From: Phascolarctos cinereus
Taxonomy: Eukaryota; Chordata; Mammalia; Diprotodontia; Phascolarctidae
Assembly: GCF_002099425.1 (NCBI RefSeq)
Contig: NW_018343982.1
Coordinates: 5,491,501 to 5,555,500, forward strand
Length of the DNA stretch: 64,000 nucleotides
Reading direction: 5' to 3'
Positions within the stretch are counted from its first letter, which is position 1; each line of letters starts with the position of its first letter. A model generated the notes under the pieces. It was not told the DNA's origin and ran no database searches. It saw only the letters and a program-made list of their open reading frames with translations. Positions 20,860-31,863 of this stretch are shown one piece after another. The translations under genes and the position numbers were made by a program.

Positions 20860-21105
20860 GTAGAATAGTGTAATGGATAAAAGACTAGACCAAGCTTTTA
20901 CATCCTACCTCTCAAACTTCCTAGCTGTATGACCTCAGACAAGTTACATAACATCTCTTTGTCTGGGTTTCCTTACCAATAAAATGGAGGTGGGGACATA
21001 AGAATTACTTCAGGTGCTACCCTACAAGGTAGTTATAAAGCTTAAATTTTAAAAAAAATTAGGTAAGTCACTTTGCAAAACTTAAGACACTATGCAAATG
21101 ACAGT
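20860..21105 (+). mobile_element. CORE-SINE (MIR-like), sense
   Basis: 'agaatagtgtaatggataaa', 'ttcctagctgtatgacctcag', 'acaagttacataacatc', 'aataaaatggaggtgg', 'acaaggtagttataaagc' and a 'tttgcaaaacttaag' tail. Confidence 0.75.
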
Positions 21106-21117
21106 AAAAAGTTTTTC

Positions 21118-21390
21118 TAGAGGCAGTATACATAGTGAATAGAAGGCTGAGCTTGGAGCCAGGAAGCTCCCAATTCAGATCTCTCCTCCAGCACTCATTA
21201 ATTGCACAACCTTGATCAAGTGACTTAAACTCTCATAGCTTCAGTTTTCTCATCTGTAAAATGGGGTAATGATACCTTTTGTACACACCTCACAGGGTTG
21301 TTGTGAAGCTCAAATGAGATCATACCAGTTGGGGTCTTTATAAACATTGAAGTGCTACATAAACATCAGTTGTTATCATTATTTAGCATT
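21118..21390 (+). mobile_element. CORE-SINE (MIR-like), sense, near full length
   Basis: 'aggcagtatacatagtgaat', 'ttggagccaggaag', 'cttgatcaagtgacttaaac', 'ttctcatctgtaaaatgggg', 'cacagggttgttgtgaagc', 'caaatgagatcatac', 'ttgaagtgctacataaaca', 'tgttatcattattt'. Well-preserved long CORE-SINE. Confidence 0.85.
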
Positions 21391-22378
21391 TATACCCTGG
21401 GTTTATAAATGTTTAACAAACACCAGTGGCCATCTTTTTTTTTAGTCTTCTATTAAATGAAAATGGAAACATAGCTTGCTGTTGACTGGCAACTGAGGCA
21501 ATGGGTAGGTCTGTCTAAATATGTTTTCCTTCTAGTCTAAATCAATTATGTTCTATTGGAGCTGTCTCTGGGCAAGTAGAACTTGAGCTGTGTAGGGGAA
21601 AGGCAAAATTGCTGTTTTCCCCCAGTTCCTGTTTCCGTCACTGATCATGCTCCGTTTGGACTTCTGATGCTGAAGGGGGTGGAAGGGTTGACAAATCTGT
21701 TTCCATTTTTTGATTTTTGACTCTCCATGTTTGTAGCTCTCCAGCTATTACTGTGGAAAAGTGAGAATGGTATTAAGACATATTTGTCATCTTTGGGCAG
21801 TGAGAGGAGTTCTTTACACAAGAGTTGAAATGTTACTTCTTCCTTAGCCTCAGGATGATGCTCTAATGGATGTCAAATAGGCACTTGTGGGAATATCACA
21901 GCACTGGCTCCAATGCAAGTGTCCTCATGGAAATCAGGGCAAGATACCCTGAAATATGCCAATCTCTACTATTTAGTATCTGCATCTGGGCAAATTGTCT
22001 TGACTTTTGGATACCTAAATATTAAAAACTGTCAATCCTGCTCAGGAGAAGAAGTATGCTTTAAGATAGAATGCAAATGTATTCTCAAGGGCTTATCAAA
22101 AGACATGACTTCACTTTGTTCCTGAGGAATATTGATATTCAAGGCTGGTTTTGGGTGGCAATGTGATCTTGGTGAATTTTGTTTCTTCATGTTCCTATCT
22201 CTCCAAGTCAAACCCTTGCTCCTTCTGGGAAGTGTCCACTCCTAGTCCCACCTAAGATGTTCAGTGTCATGTAATCCTATAGTACTACCATTCTGACTTC
22301 ATATCTTATCCTATCTTAATCAAATAATGCTCTAAATGCACCCTAACCCTCACACAAACACACCCCTTTGGACTTTGT
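21391..22378. other. Unrecognised stretch (about 1 kb)
   Basis: No repeat or exon recognised. Short frames only. Confidence 0.4.
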
Positions 22379-22379
22379 A

Positions 22380-22925
22380 AAATCAGTGTCCCATTCTTTA
22401 ACATGGCCTTACAAAGCCTCCTAATTAATCCCCCTGCCTTGTCTCTCTCCTTTCCAATCCATGCTCCACACAGCTGCCAAAGTGATATTCCAGGCTATCT
22501 TTCAAGATTTATTACACATTACTCTCCAATACAAGATCTGTATTCTAGTCAAAATGGCCTACTTGGTATGCCCCATAGACAGCATTCCATCTCCTATCTC
22601 CATGCCTTTTCATATATTGTCTCCCATGCTTGGAATTCATTCCTTCCTTACTCCTACCTCCTAGAAGAATCCCTATCTCCCTTCAAAGCTCAGCTCAAAC
22701 ATTTATCTCCCACAAGAGACTTTTTCTGATTCTCCCTGCCCCAGCCCTGCTAGTGGCTCCCCAAAATTACTTTGAGGATATTTTGTATTCATTTATCTGT
22801 GTACATGCTGTTTCTTCAGATAGAATGTAAGCTCCTTGAGAGCAAAGACTATTATGCCTTCTCTTTGTATCGTCTTGCACAGTGGTTGGGACAAAATAGG
22901 TCTTTAATAAATGCTTATTGATTGC
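22380..22925 (+). mobile_element. L2 LINE 3' end, sense (~545 bp)
   Basis: From 'cagctgccaaagtgatattcc' (the ORF end) through 'catgcttggaattcattcc', 'aaagctcagctcaaaca', 'gatagaatgtaagctccttga', 'cttgcacagtggttggga' to 'ctttaataaatgctta'. The stacked frames of 66-108 codons here are remains of L2 DNA, not genes. Confidence 0.85.
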
Positions 22926-22999
22926 TGATAGATTGATTTAATCTATTGGAGTTACAAAGGAATTTAATAAGTATCATATATTCAAAGCTTAGAGGTCAT

Positions 23000-23092
23000 C
23001 TGTTTTGCCTTTGTCTTTGCATACCCCGCACTGGCAAAATGCCTGGCAAAAAGAACATAATAGATCTTTAATAAATGCATTTTAACTGATGG
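23000..23092 (+). mobile_element. L2 LINE terminus
   Basis: 'tttgtctttgcataccccg', 'caaaatgcctggcaaaa', 'tctttaataaatgcatt' match only the last ~90 bp of L2. Confidence 0.6.
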
Positions 23093-23511
23093 GAACCTTT
23101 TTTGGTCTCAAATAGAACCACATCAACAATGATCTATAACAACTCTGAGGCTGGCTGGCCCTGTGAAGTTTCCTAAATATACTCAGGGATGTAAATGAGC
23201 CCCCATTCAACAAGACCATACAAGGACACTTCCAAGATAGAATCTCTTGTGCTATTAGAATGTATAATTCATGGCCAAAGCCAATTCCGGAACTACTGGA
23301 TGAATATGAGGCACTGAGCCTAGCGTGCTGTAGTGAGCACATGATGACGGAAAGACCAACTGACAAGGAGAGAGGAACAGTCCCAGAACTATGACATAGT
23401 CCCAAGCACTTGGCTAGCTGGTCCTTAGAGTAACAGCAATATCAATCAGTCACTGTCTTCCCCTTCCTCAAAGAGTAGTTCCTCACCAGCTCATAAACAA
23501 GTTAACTGAGT
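23093..23511. other. Unrecognised stretch
   Basis: About 420 bases; a 107-codon minus-strand frame here is serine-rich and shows no domain. Confidence 0.4.
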
Positions 23512-23762
23512 TCTAATAGGATCACAGAATTGAGAGTTGGGAATGTCTTAGAAATCAACCAGTTCAAATCCTTCATTTTACAAATGAGCCAAAAATAAGG
23601 GCCAGAAAGGTCATAGTAACATAAGGTCATAGATTTTGAGCTAGAAGGGATCTTAGAGATCATATAGTCAAATTTTCTTATTTTACAAATATGGAAACTG
23701 AGGCCCAGAGAGGCAGTTACTGACAAGAGTATTTAATCCTAGATCCTCTTATGTTTCAAGCT
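23512..23762 (-). mobile_element. Two adjacent MIR tails, antisense
   Basis: The first (23512-23608) has 'atcacagaattgagagttgg' and 'aaatccttcattttacaaatg'. The second (23609-23762) has 'agaagggatcttagagatca' and 'tggaaactgaggcccagagag'. Both are the reverse complement of marsupial MIRs. They may be two insertions or a tandem duplication. Confidence 0.75.
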
Positions 23763-23776
23763 TTTTCTATAAGTAA

Positions 23777-23778
<2 letters not shown>

Positions 23779-23814
<36 letters not shown>
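23779..23814. repeat. (TG)n microsatellite
   Basis: Perfect GT run of about 36 bases. Confidence 0.97.
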
Positions 23815-23816
<2 letters not shown>

Positions 23817-24378
23817 CTCACTAATACAGACTAATGAGAAAGTCAGCCTGAATTATCAAAGAGTTTGAATTATAAGAAATTTTACTAAAACTATTTTCCA
23901 TGAAGGAATTCAAACTTAGTTAATAAATCAGAAATCCTAGTAGAGCAGAAGTTCCATTTAACGAAAGGATGAGAGTAGCTAATAATCAAAATAAAATTCA
24001 TAATAAATTTGTATATCAGTCCTCAGAATTCAAATGAGAAGGGTTTAAAATACTTGGATTTTACCACAGATGTGGTCCCCTACCACACATTGGCTCAGTT
24101 TGTATATTTTGCTATCTACGTCTTCTTGATTTACCACTTTACCTTTGAATATGGAACCTATTGTTATAAGACCATATGAAATCTGAGCTTGTAAGACTCA
24201 CGGGCAGAGAATAACCCAACTAGGATGAACATTTCTTTTATCTTTCAACTTGAGGGGCAGGGGTAAGTTGAAATGAGGTGGTGGAATCAGGGAAAGCATG
24301 CAATTTATACAATTACTGGTCTTGATTTTAGGAGGAAAATGTGCTTCTCATTCCACACCCACACACACATACTCCACA
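23815..24378. other. Unrecognised stretch
   Basis: About 560 bases of AT-rich sequence with no named repeat. Confidence 0.4.
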
Positions 24379-24379
24379 T

Positions 24380-24520
24380 AGTACTTTGTACATTTCTTAT
24401 GTACTTAAAATGTATTCTTTTGTATATCTCCCTTGGGGGGGGTCCTGGGTTTTTTTTGTTTGTTTTTGTATCTCTAGTAGTTAGCGTTGTGTCTTCCACA
24501 CAGTGAACACTTCTGTGAAG
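24380..24520 (+). mobile_element. L2 LINE 3' end, sense, decayed
   Basis: 'tagtactttgtacatttctta', 'ttttgtatctctagtag' and 'cacacagtgaacacttc' are in L2 order, with a G8/T-rich patch in the middle. Confidence 0.5.
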
Positions 24521-25284
24521 TTTCTTCCTTTTTCATGCACCATCTAATATGGAGAAGGAGCCTTTCACAAAATTTTGAAGTCATTTAAGTTTGTTTGTGG
24601 AGCTTTCCATAACCTTTTCTGCATTCTTCACTCTGTCTCCTACCTCTACCCTTCAGTGCCCCCTCCAAACCCCAAGCATCCATTTGTTCATTTGTTTCTC
24701 TTCTATCACATCCTATCAATCATTTATACCTTATCTAAAGCAAGGTCAAGTCAATGTTCTGTGTGTGCCTCACTTTCTCTCTTGTATTTACATCTTTAGC
24801 TTGATTTCTAACCATAGCAGGAAAAGCTTTGTCTCTTTTAAGGCATTAATTTAAGGAATGTAATTTAATTTAAGGAATCTAAGGCATTAAGGAACAGGTT
24901 AGGAGGCATTGCAGAGTGCTCAAATCACACTTCCTATTCTGTGTACCTGTTATATCCTGTCATTTCTTTACCTTTCTAATATCTCAATTGTTCCAGGCTT
25001 TCCTTCCTAATCTTCCTGTTTATGTAATTTTTAGTTCTGGCTCATTTCATTTCCAATTTTAGCCCCCAAATTCTCTTTACCCATCAAACTCCATGACCCC
25101 ATCCACGAACCTTGGAGGCCCCTAGCTTCAATAGTACAAATCCTTTTCTCTCCCATGGTAATCAACGCTCCTGTCTTTCTGCTGCATTCTTTTTGTGTCT
25201 ATACATGTTGCACAGACAGTGCTGGGAGTTTTCTCTAACATTGCTGCCCCTTCAGGTATCAATTTAATGATTTTATTTTGCTAC
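24521..25284. other. Pyrimidine-rich, unrecognised stretch
   Basis: About 760 bases rich in T and C. Parts may be old L2 3' UTR but I cannot align them with confidence. No coding signal. Confidence 0.35.
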
Positions 25285-25368
25285 CTGAGTGTCTATCTGG
25301 ATCTGTTTTGTAAGACCCAAGATAGCAGGGACTATATCTATGTAATTCTTTGTATGGTAACTAGCATG
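25285..25368 (+). mobile_element. L2 LINE 3' fragment, sense
   Basis: 'tgtaagacccaagatagcagggactatatc' (in part) and 'tttgtatggtaactagcatgg' match L2. The copy may resume after the RTE insertion, at about 28308-28350 ('tgaataaaagctttt'). Confidence 0.5.
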
Positions 25369-25529
25369 GTGAAGCTGGTGTAGGTTTTGTAATAAAACTA
25401 ACCTAGTCAACAAACTTGTATGCCTATCAAAAGGAGTGAACAACAGGCTCGTGAGAATGTGATTGCCACTTGCAGGAAAACATCACACCACCTTCATCAG
25501 TGCCTATGTTCCCACCACGATGAACCCTG

Positions 25530-26262
25530 ATGACGTCAAAGAAAGAAATTTATGAAAACCTGGAGATCCTTATCATGAATTTGCCAAAACAGGACAAGCT
25601 TATAATTCTGGGTGACTTTAATGCTAGAGTAGGCTCAGACTACTACGTTTGGCAGAGAGTTCTAGGGAAGAATGGACTTGAAAACAGCAATAGCAATGGT
25701 CACTTACTACTAAAGACTTGTGCATCTCATGACCTTCTCATCACCAACACTATCTTCCGTTCACCTAAATGCAATAAAACTTCATGGATGCACCCTCATG
25801 GCAAACATTGACATTTAATAGACTATGTGATTGTAAGGAGAAAAGACAGACAGGATGTGAGAGTGACAAAGACAATGTGTGGTGCAGAGTGCTGAACTGA
25901 TCATAGACTTATCCTGTCCAAGCTAAATGTTCCCATTCAACAAAGGAGGCATTCCCAAGGCAAAATGACTACCAGAAGAATTAATGTCAACAGATTAGAG
26001 CTCTTCTCTGAGTGGGAACAGTTTGTTGCTAACTTGGAGGGAAAGTTGAGCCAACACACAACAGTGGAGCAGAAAAGGAGTGGACAGCTTTCAGAGGTTT
26101 GGTGTATTTGTTCATCTGGGTCAGAACACTCACAAACATCAAGATTGGTTTGATGAAAATGATGGGGAAATTCAGAAGCTATTAAATGAAAAACAAGAAC
26201 TCCACAGGGCTTACCAGAAGGATAGTTCATTCATCTCTAAGAAGGTAGCATTTAATTCCATC
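25530..26262 (+). pseudogene. RTE endonuclease domain relic
   Basis: The first 93 codons (25530-25811) stay open and read as an APE-type endonuclease: KLIILGDFNARVG carries the conserved Asp and Asn, and ITNTIFRSP and TSWMHP follow. After a stop and frame change, TDHRLILSKLN (near 25896) carries the catalytic Asp-His pair. Further codons to 26262 (NSIKSK) form the linker to RT. In an active element this domain nicks the target DNA. Here several stops and frame changes prevent any product. Confidence 0.85.
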
Positions 26263-26275
26263 AAAAGTAAAGTAC

Positions 26276-26633
26276 AGCAACCTATATTGAGTTGCTTGCC
26301 TTTTCAATGAGGGTGGGTGGGGAGGGAGGAAGGGAGAAAATTTGGAACTCAAAGTTTGAAAAATACATGTTTTAAAAAAATGTTTTCACATGCAACTGGG
26401 AAATAAGAAATACAGGAAATGGGGTACAGAAGTCTATCCTGCTCTACAGGAAAATAGAAGGGGAAGGGAATAAGAGAAGGGAGGGGGGAGAGATAGAACA
26501 GAAGGCAGACTAGGGGAAGGGGTATTCAGAATGCATGCTATCTTGGGGTGGGGGAGGGGTGAGAAATTTTGGAACTCAAAAACTTGTGGAAGTGGATGTT
26601 GAAAACTAAAAATGAATAAATTTATATTTAAAA
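26276..26633 (+). mobile_element. L1-type 3' UTR insertion in the RTE, exact 13-bp TSD
   Basis: 358 bp flanked by exact copies of aaaagtaaagtac at 26263-26275 and 26634-26646. Inside: 'cctatattgagttgcttgcc', 'gaatttggaactc'-like sequence, 'catgcaactgggaaataag', 'ctctacaggaaaatag', then a second 'tttggaactcaaaaac' and an A-rich tail. It is a 5'-truncated L1/HAL1-type 3' UTR, younger than the RTE. Confidence 0.92.
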
Positions 26634-26646
26634 AAAAGTAAAGTAC

Positions 26647-28230
26647 AAGCAAAGCTTACAGACAAGTAGGATTCTTGGCTCAGTAAGAAGGCAGATTGAA
26701 ATTCAGTTTTATGCTGATAATAACAATCCAAAGCTCTTTTAGGGTGCCCTGAAGGCTATTTATGGGCCAAAGACCTATGGTGCATCTCAAATATTCAGTG
26801 CTGATGAAGCCACATTGATTAGTAATAAGGACATGATCCTAGAGAGGTGGGTTGAACACTTCTATAATGTTCTCAACAGACCATCATCAATCAATGCTGA
26901 GGCCACTGACCATTTACCTGAGGTTAAAGTCAATTCCTCCCTAGCTGAAGTTCTAATGGAAGAAGAGGTTTTGAATGCCATTAGGCTCCTTTCATGTGGC
27001 AAAGCAGCTGGTGCTGATTCTATTCCAGCTGATATTTACAAGGTAGGGGGTCCATTGCTCATACAAAAGCTGACTGAAATTTTCCAGGTTATATGGCAAG
27101 AGGAGGTCATCCCCCAGGAACTCAAGGATTCCCAGTCACCAGCGGAGTGAAACAAGGCTGTGTGCTTGCTCCCATGCTTTTTATTTTTAGCATGATGTTT
27201 TCAGCCATGTTGTCAAATGCTTTCAATGAGGATAAACACTGCATCAAGGTCAGCTACCACACTGGTGGTAAATTCTTCAACTTGAAAAGACTACAAGCCA
27301 AGACCAAAGTGGAGGGAGTGTTGGTTTCTGTTTGCAGATGATTGTGCACTCAATGCAGCCTCTGAAGCTGAGGTGCAACAAAGTATGGATCAATTCTCTG
27401 CTAATTTTGGCCTAGAAATTAACACCAAGAAAACATAGGTGCTCCATCAGCCACCACCATACCACCAATACATGGAACCATTGGTGGCAGTGAATGGAGA
27501 AGTTTTGAATGCTGTAGATAAGTTCACTTACCTTGGTAGTATACTTTCCAGGGATGTACACATTGATAATGAGGTTGACACATTCATTGCCACAGCTAGC
27601 TCAGTGTTTGGGAGGCTCCAAAGGAAAATGTAGAAGAGAAGAAATGTTAGACTGACAACCAGACTGAAGATCTACAGAGACTTTGTGCTGACTTCATTGT
27701 TGTATACCTGTGAAACCTGGACATGGACCAGTGCCATGCCAGGAAACTGAATTGCTTCCATTTGAATTGTCTTAGGAAGATTCTGAAGATCACTTATCAG
27801 GATAAGATACCAGACACTGAGATCCTTTCTTGAACTAAACTGCTGGGCACTCAAACTCTGCTTCAGAAAGCATAACTTTGATGGGCTGGCCATGTTGTTC
27901 AAATGTAAAATGTACGCTTGCCAAAAAAGACTATTTTACGGAGAACTCACACAGGGCAAGTGCTCACATGGTGGTCAGAAGAAGAGATACAAGGACACTC
28001 CCAAGATCTCTCTTAAGAACTTTGGAATTGATTGTGACATGGCAGCCACTGGCACAGTACTGCTCAGCATGGCATGGCCACATCAGAAAAGATGTTGTGC
28101 TCTATGAGCAAAGCAGAATTGAAATAGCTCAAGAGGCTTGGAGAATCCACCCCAGGTGTTTACACAGACTGTTTGTGCCCGACTTATGGTCAAACATTCC
28201 AGCCTCATGTTGATCTGATCAGCCACAGTT
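26647..28230 (+). pseudogene. RTE reverse-transcriptase relic lacking motif A region
   Basis: Sense pieces in three frames. 26815-27126 holds the fingers (VEHFYNVLNRPS, GKAAGADSIPADIYK). The reading then jumps at about 27127-27131 to PVTSGVKQGCVLAPMLF, so roughly 150 codons including the catalytic motif A are missing. FADDCALNA follows in another frame. The thumb and C-terminal part (NAVDKFTYLGSILSRDVHIDN at 27505-27567, then the GGQKKRYKDTP block near 27971) are recognisable. No functional enzyme is possible. Confidence 0.85.
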
Positions 28231-28479
28231 GGACACACTGGGGCTTGACTCTAACATAGTGATGTCATTTGGTCCACTTCCAGAATAAGGGAGAACAGCC
28301 AGCCAGCATGAGACTAGTTGAAAGTAAGAGACATTGAATAAAAGCTTTTTAGGTATGACAATAGTTTCTCTTCTGCCTAACAAGAACAAAAAAATAGTGG
28401 ATTTATAAAGTGATTCTGGGTCTGATGCTCTGGGTGACACTATGTAGAGCCTCCAAAGCTCTTATATCATCCTTTTGAC

Positions 28480-28543
28480 AAATAAAACAAATATTTATTG
28501 GATACTTTGCTATGTGCAAGGCAATGTGCTAGATGTTGGAGAG
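28480..28543 (-). mobile_element. L2 LINE terminus, antisense
   Basis: 'aaatatttattggatacttt', 'tatgtgcaaggcaatgtgc' match the reverse complement of an L2 end. Confidence 0.6.
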
Positions 28544-28740
28544 CTGTGGTGTCAAAGTCAAATAGAAAAAGGGACCACTAAACCATACACAAATGATCCC
28601 ACATAGTGCCTGTTTTAAAATGTTATGGTATCTATATTTTATTGTACTTTTATTTATTTTGTTAAATATTTCCCAATTACATTTTAATCTGGTTCAGATC
28701 ACACTCATGAGTGTTGCAGGCTACATTTGATACCTCTTCT
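28544..28740 (+). mobile_element. hAT-like MITE
   Basis: 'tggtgtcaaagtcaaatag' at the left end and its worn inverted counterpart 'catttgatacctctt' at the right. Between them: 'accactaaaccatacac', 'gttaaatatttcccaatt', 'ttttaatctggttcagatc'. These features fit a short non-autonomous hAT transposon. No TSD was readable. Confidence 0.6.
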
Positions 28741-29504
28741 AAATAGGATACACTGGCATGTAAGGCATGATTGCCTTGTCAGGGGTGTTAATCTAGTCAT
28801 TCAGTCCTCCTTTCATACAAACTTGCTCTTAGCAATTTCTCTAAAATACTAAATTCCTAAGTACCATTGAGTTTATAGGCAGCTTCCTTCTATGTATCTA
28901 ATCCAGAGCCAGAACAAATGACATTTCTGCCCAAGGCAAACAGCAGAAAACAAATGTGTGGGGAGGGGAGGTCTGTGGACAGAGATCTTAGGATACTTCA
29001 GGACTGCTACCAGGCAGACTACTGCCTGGGAAGAGCAGAGCCAAGTGGGCCAGGTGGAAAGGAATCCACTTGAGATTCTGCCACTGGTGAGGAGCAGAAG
29101 GGGATGGAAAGAGTGAAAAAAGGAAGGAGCTTATTTATCTAGAGGCTTCCTATTTTAATGATTTATTTTTGCCAGCCAGATGTTAAACTCAGTTGTTTCT
29201 AAACTTAAGAAGGACTGCAAGTGCCTTCTAAATTTTCACATCTTGGGACAAAGCTCAAATCACCCTGCCCTAATTACTCTCCAATTTGATCACAGAGTCT
29301 CATTTCCCCTACAAAGTAGACTTTTAATTTTTTTTTAATTTCTTCCTTGCTCACTCATGTTATGATTTTTTTTAGTTAGTCTGCTGACTACATTGATCGA
29401 GAGCCTTCTAGACTCTCATTACAAAGTCCTATACTAGGCTCTGAATGATGTCTTTAAAATTCTAAGCCCATAGATCAAAGCTATTTTGCCTGGCTACAAG
29501 GCTA
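28741..29504. other. Unrecognised stretch
   Basis: About 760 bases with no clear repeat. Part of 29220-29330 may be old L2. No coding signal. Confidence 0.4.
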
Positions 29505-29770
29505 TTTTTATTCCAATGGATCTCTCTTTCATCTGAAGTCCTCTAGCACTTACTATCTGAACTGTCAATTTAGCACTTACATATTACCTTGTTTAGTTTT
29601 CCCCAATCATTTTTTCTATATATTGTCTTCTTTATTAGATTGTGAGTTCTGTAAAGGCAGGGATCAGAGTTTATACTTCTCATATCTCCCTTCCCACTCC
29701 ACCCTCTGCCACTAGGCATAGCGCCTTAGGATGATAGATGCTCAATAAATATTTGATTAATTGTTTGTTT
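29505..29770 (+). mobile_element. L2 LINE 3' end, sense
   Basis: 'agtcctctagcacttactatc', 'ttagattgtgagttctgtaaa', 'ggcagggatcagag', 'gcatagcgccttaggatga', 'gctcaataaatatttga'. Confidence 0.7.
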
Positions 29771-30399
29771 TAACATCTAGTTTTGGATCATCTATTAAAT
29801 TGCTTCATAAGTAAGATCATGTTCTGTAAATGGATTTTAATGATTTGCTCTTGTTTCTGTACATATGGTTACAAGCAGCACCTCCTTGGAGAGTATACAA
29901 AGAATGCTTCAGAGAGAGACTGCTTTTGTAGGCAGTATTTCACCTATTCTGTGTGTGACTCTTTCCATGTTCATTTCCATCTCTCTTTACTTCTGTTTTC
30001 TTCAATCCTCATTTCCCTTCTGGTTTTCACCTGGCATACATCACTTTCTGCCCCATTATGTTATAGTGAAAGTCAAGACATTGTCTTTTTTTGTCTATTC
30101 AGTTACTTGCCAACTGTGCTTTCATTGGAAACCACCTTCACTCTAAATCTTCTTCCCCTTCTTCCTTTCCGCCATGTATTTCTTGATATTTCTTTATTAA
30201 TTGGATTATTCTGATGTACCCACTTAACTCCTTCAGGTTCATCCCTGGTTCCTAATTTTTAAAAAATGCTTTACATATCAAAAAATAAGACACAGAGAGA
30301 GAGACAAAGAGAGAACTTCAGAGGGTTAAGAAACTTAAGTGGACAGTTTCTCCCAAATACAACTTTGGGGATTTAGAGGGTAAGAGTGTGTACAAAATG
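29771..30399. other. Unrecognised stretch with a 143-codon frame
   Basis: T-rich sequence. The 143-codon frame at 29783-30214 is rich in Phe, Leu, Ser and Cys, as expected from translated pyrimidine-rich DNA, and it overlaps a second open frame. Not supported as a gene. Confidence 0.4.
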
Positions 30400-30530
30400 A
30401 GTGACTGAATGAAAAACAATTTATTAAGTACTACGTGCCAAGCACTAAGCACCAGCACACCAAATACAAAAGTGAAACATCCCTTCTGCCAAGCAGTTTG
30501 CATTCTAATGGGGGAAGGAGTAATGGCCAG
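30400..30530 (-). mobile_element. L2 LINE terminus, antisense
   Basis: 'acaatttattaagtactac', 'tgccaagcactaagcac', 'gcagtttgcattctaatgggg' are an antisense L2 end. Confidence 0.7.
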
Positions 30531-31812
30531 GGAATGGTATTTTGGTCAGGAAAGACATAAGGATGGTGAGTGAAGCTATAGGGAAACTAACTGATACCTC
30601 TTTCTAGGAATGGTAGTGTTGATTTGATTCTGTACCCAGAGTTGGAGGAGAGAAACAGAAAGGCAAAAAGGGTGAGCAGGTGGTAGCATGCATGGGCAGA
30701 GAGCACCATGGTTGGGTCTGGGCCAGACAAGATATTAAGAAACTCTCACCAATCAGGATCTCAAGGCAGGGAAAGAAACTGGAGTCAGGAGACATGGCAT
30801 GAAAGTAGCTAGGTAGCTGCATACTGGTGTACTATGTAAAGATAGAGAAATTTTTAAAAGCTCAAGTGGTCCTGTGCTGAGTGCTACCAAATAGAGTTCT
30901 AAATATGTGTTTGTAGTGCATGTCCACATGAATATAAAATTCACTACATGGCTATAACATTAGAAGCTAGACACATACATTAGAGGGCAGGAGTGGGTTC
31001 CCAGAACTTAGTTATATCTTTTGTCTATCACTTAAAGTGGAGCTCCCACTGTAAACTCAACACAGGTTTTCTTTGCTTTTCATTGAACTTTTGACCTGAA
31101 TTTCATTTCTAGGCCCTTTCCAGTTCCTCTGTCATCTATTTACAAACCATTATTGGTTGTTGAAAACACACACCCATATAACATATTCAAGTAATACATA
31201 CATTCAGGCCAATCGGATTATAGAAGAAACGTATTTTCCAAGTTATTGAATTAAAACCAATAGAAGGGAGAGAGATGGGTTTAATTGTTAGCAGTTGGCT
31301 TGACAACTTGATTTGCTAGAGAGTAAAAAGGGCTGAGTTCACATTGTCAGACTCAGACAAGTTCAAGGCCAGTGCTTTGCCTGTAAATCTAGTTGCCAAG
31401 GTAATTCAACATAAGGCCAGAGACTCCTAAAATGACTACCACTGACAGCTCATGCCAGCAAGAGCAATCTGATTAAAAGAAATCTTTTAAAAAGAAACAG
31501 TACTTCAAGGAAAGCAGGAGTGAAATTAAAAGAACAGGATTTTGAAATATGGACAACAGAAAATCAGAACAGAAAAACAGAGAAGGGTGCCAGGAAACAG
31601 CAATAGGAGAAAGCTGGTTTTGTTAGCAAGTGTGTAACAGTGGCTAAAATTCTGTGAGCAGAGATTTCAGTTTCTTATTCTATTCTACAGGTAAAAGCAC
31701 TATGTCCTACTTTTAAGTACCTTCTCAGGTTCATCAGCCTGGGTTCTTCCTTTTCTTCTTTTTTTTAACCAAATATTTATATCAGTGTAGATTCTTTTCA
31801 TGATAACTTTTA
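30531..31812. other. Unrecognised stretch (about 1.3 kb)
   Basis: No repeat or exon recognised. Short frames only. Confidence 0.4.
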
Positions 31813-31863
31813 CTTTTCCACAACTCTGAACATGCTATTACTCTGCTTAAAACTCTTTAATGG

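Larger units (their letters stand above)
25395..28304 (+). mobile_element. RTE-clade LINE, 5'-truncated and internally deleted
   Basis: A sense RTE-type LINE whose single ORF would encode an endonuclease and reverse transcriptase. Order: endonuclease from about 25406 (LGDFNARVG, then TDHRLILSK), a linker, an L1 insertion (26276-26633), the RT start (KAAGADSIPADIY), a deletion joining 'QELKDS' to 'GVKQGC', then FADD at 27331-27342 and the C-terminal half (YLGSILSRDVHID, GGQKKRYKDT). The 3' UTR ends near 28300 in 'agtgatgtcatttggtcc', 'cagaataagggagaac'. The copy is 5'-truncated and long dead. The hexamer agcatg at 25363-25368 and 28305-28310 may be the TSD. Confidence 0.88.

Noticed and set aside
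29783-30214. 143-codon hydrophobic frame as a membrane protein
   Set aside because: It lies in pyrimidine-rich DNA, which gives Phe/Leu/Ser/Cys-rich translations, and a second frame is open over the same bases. No signal or domain stands out.
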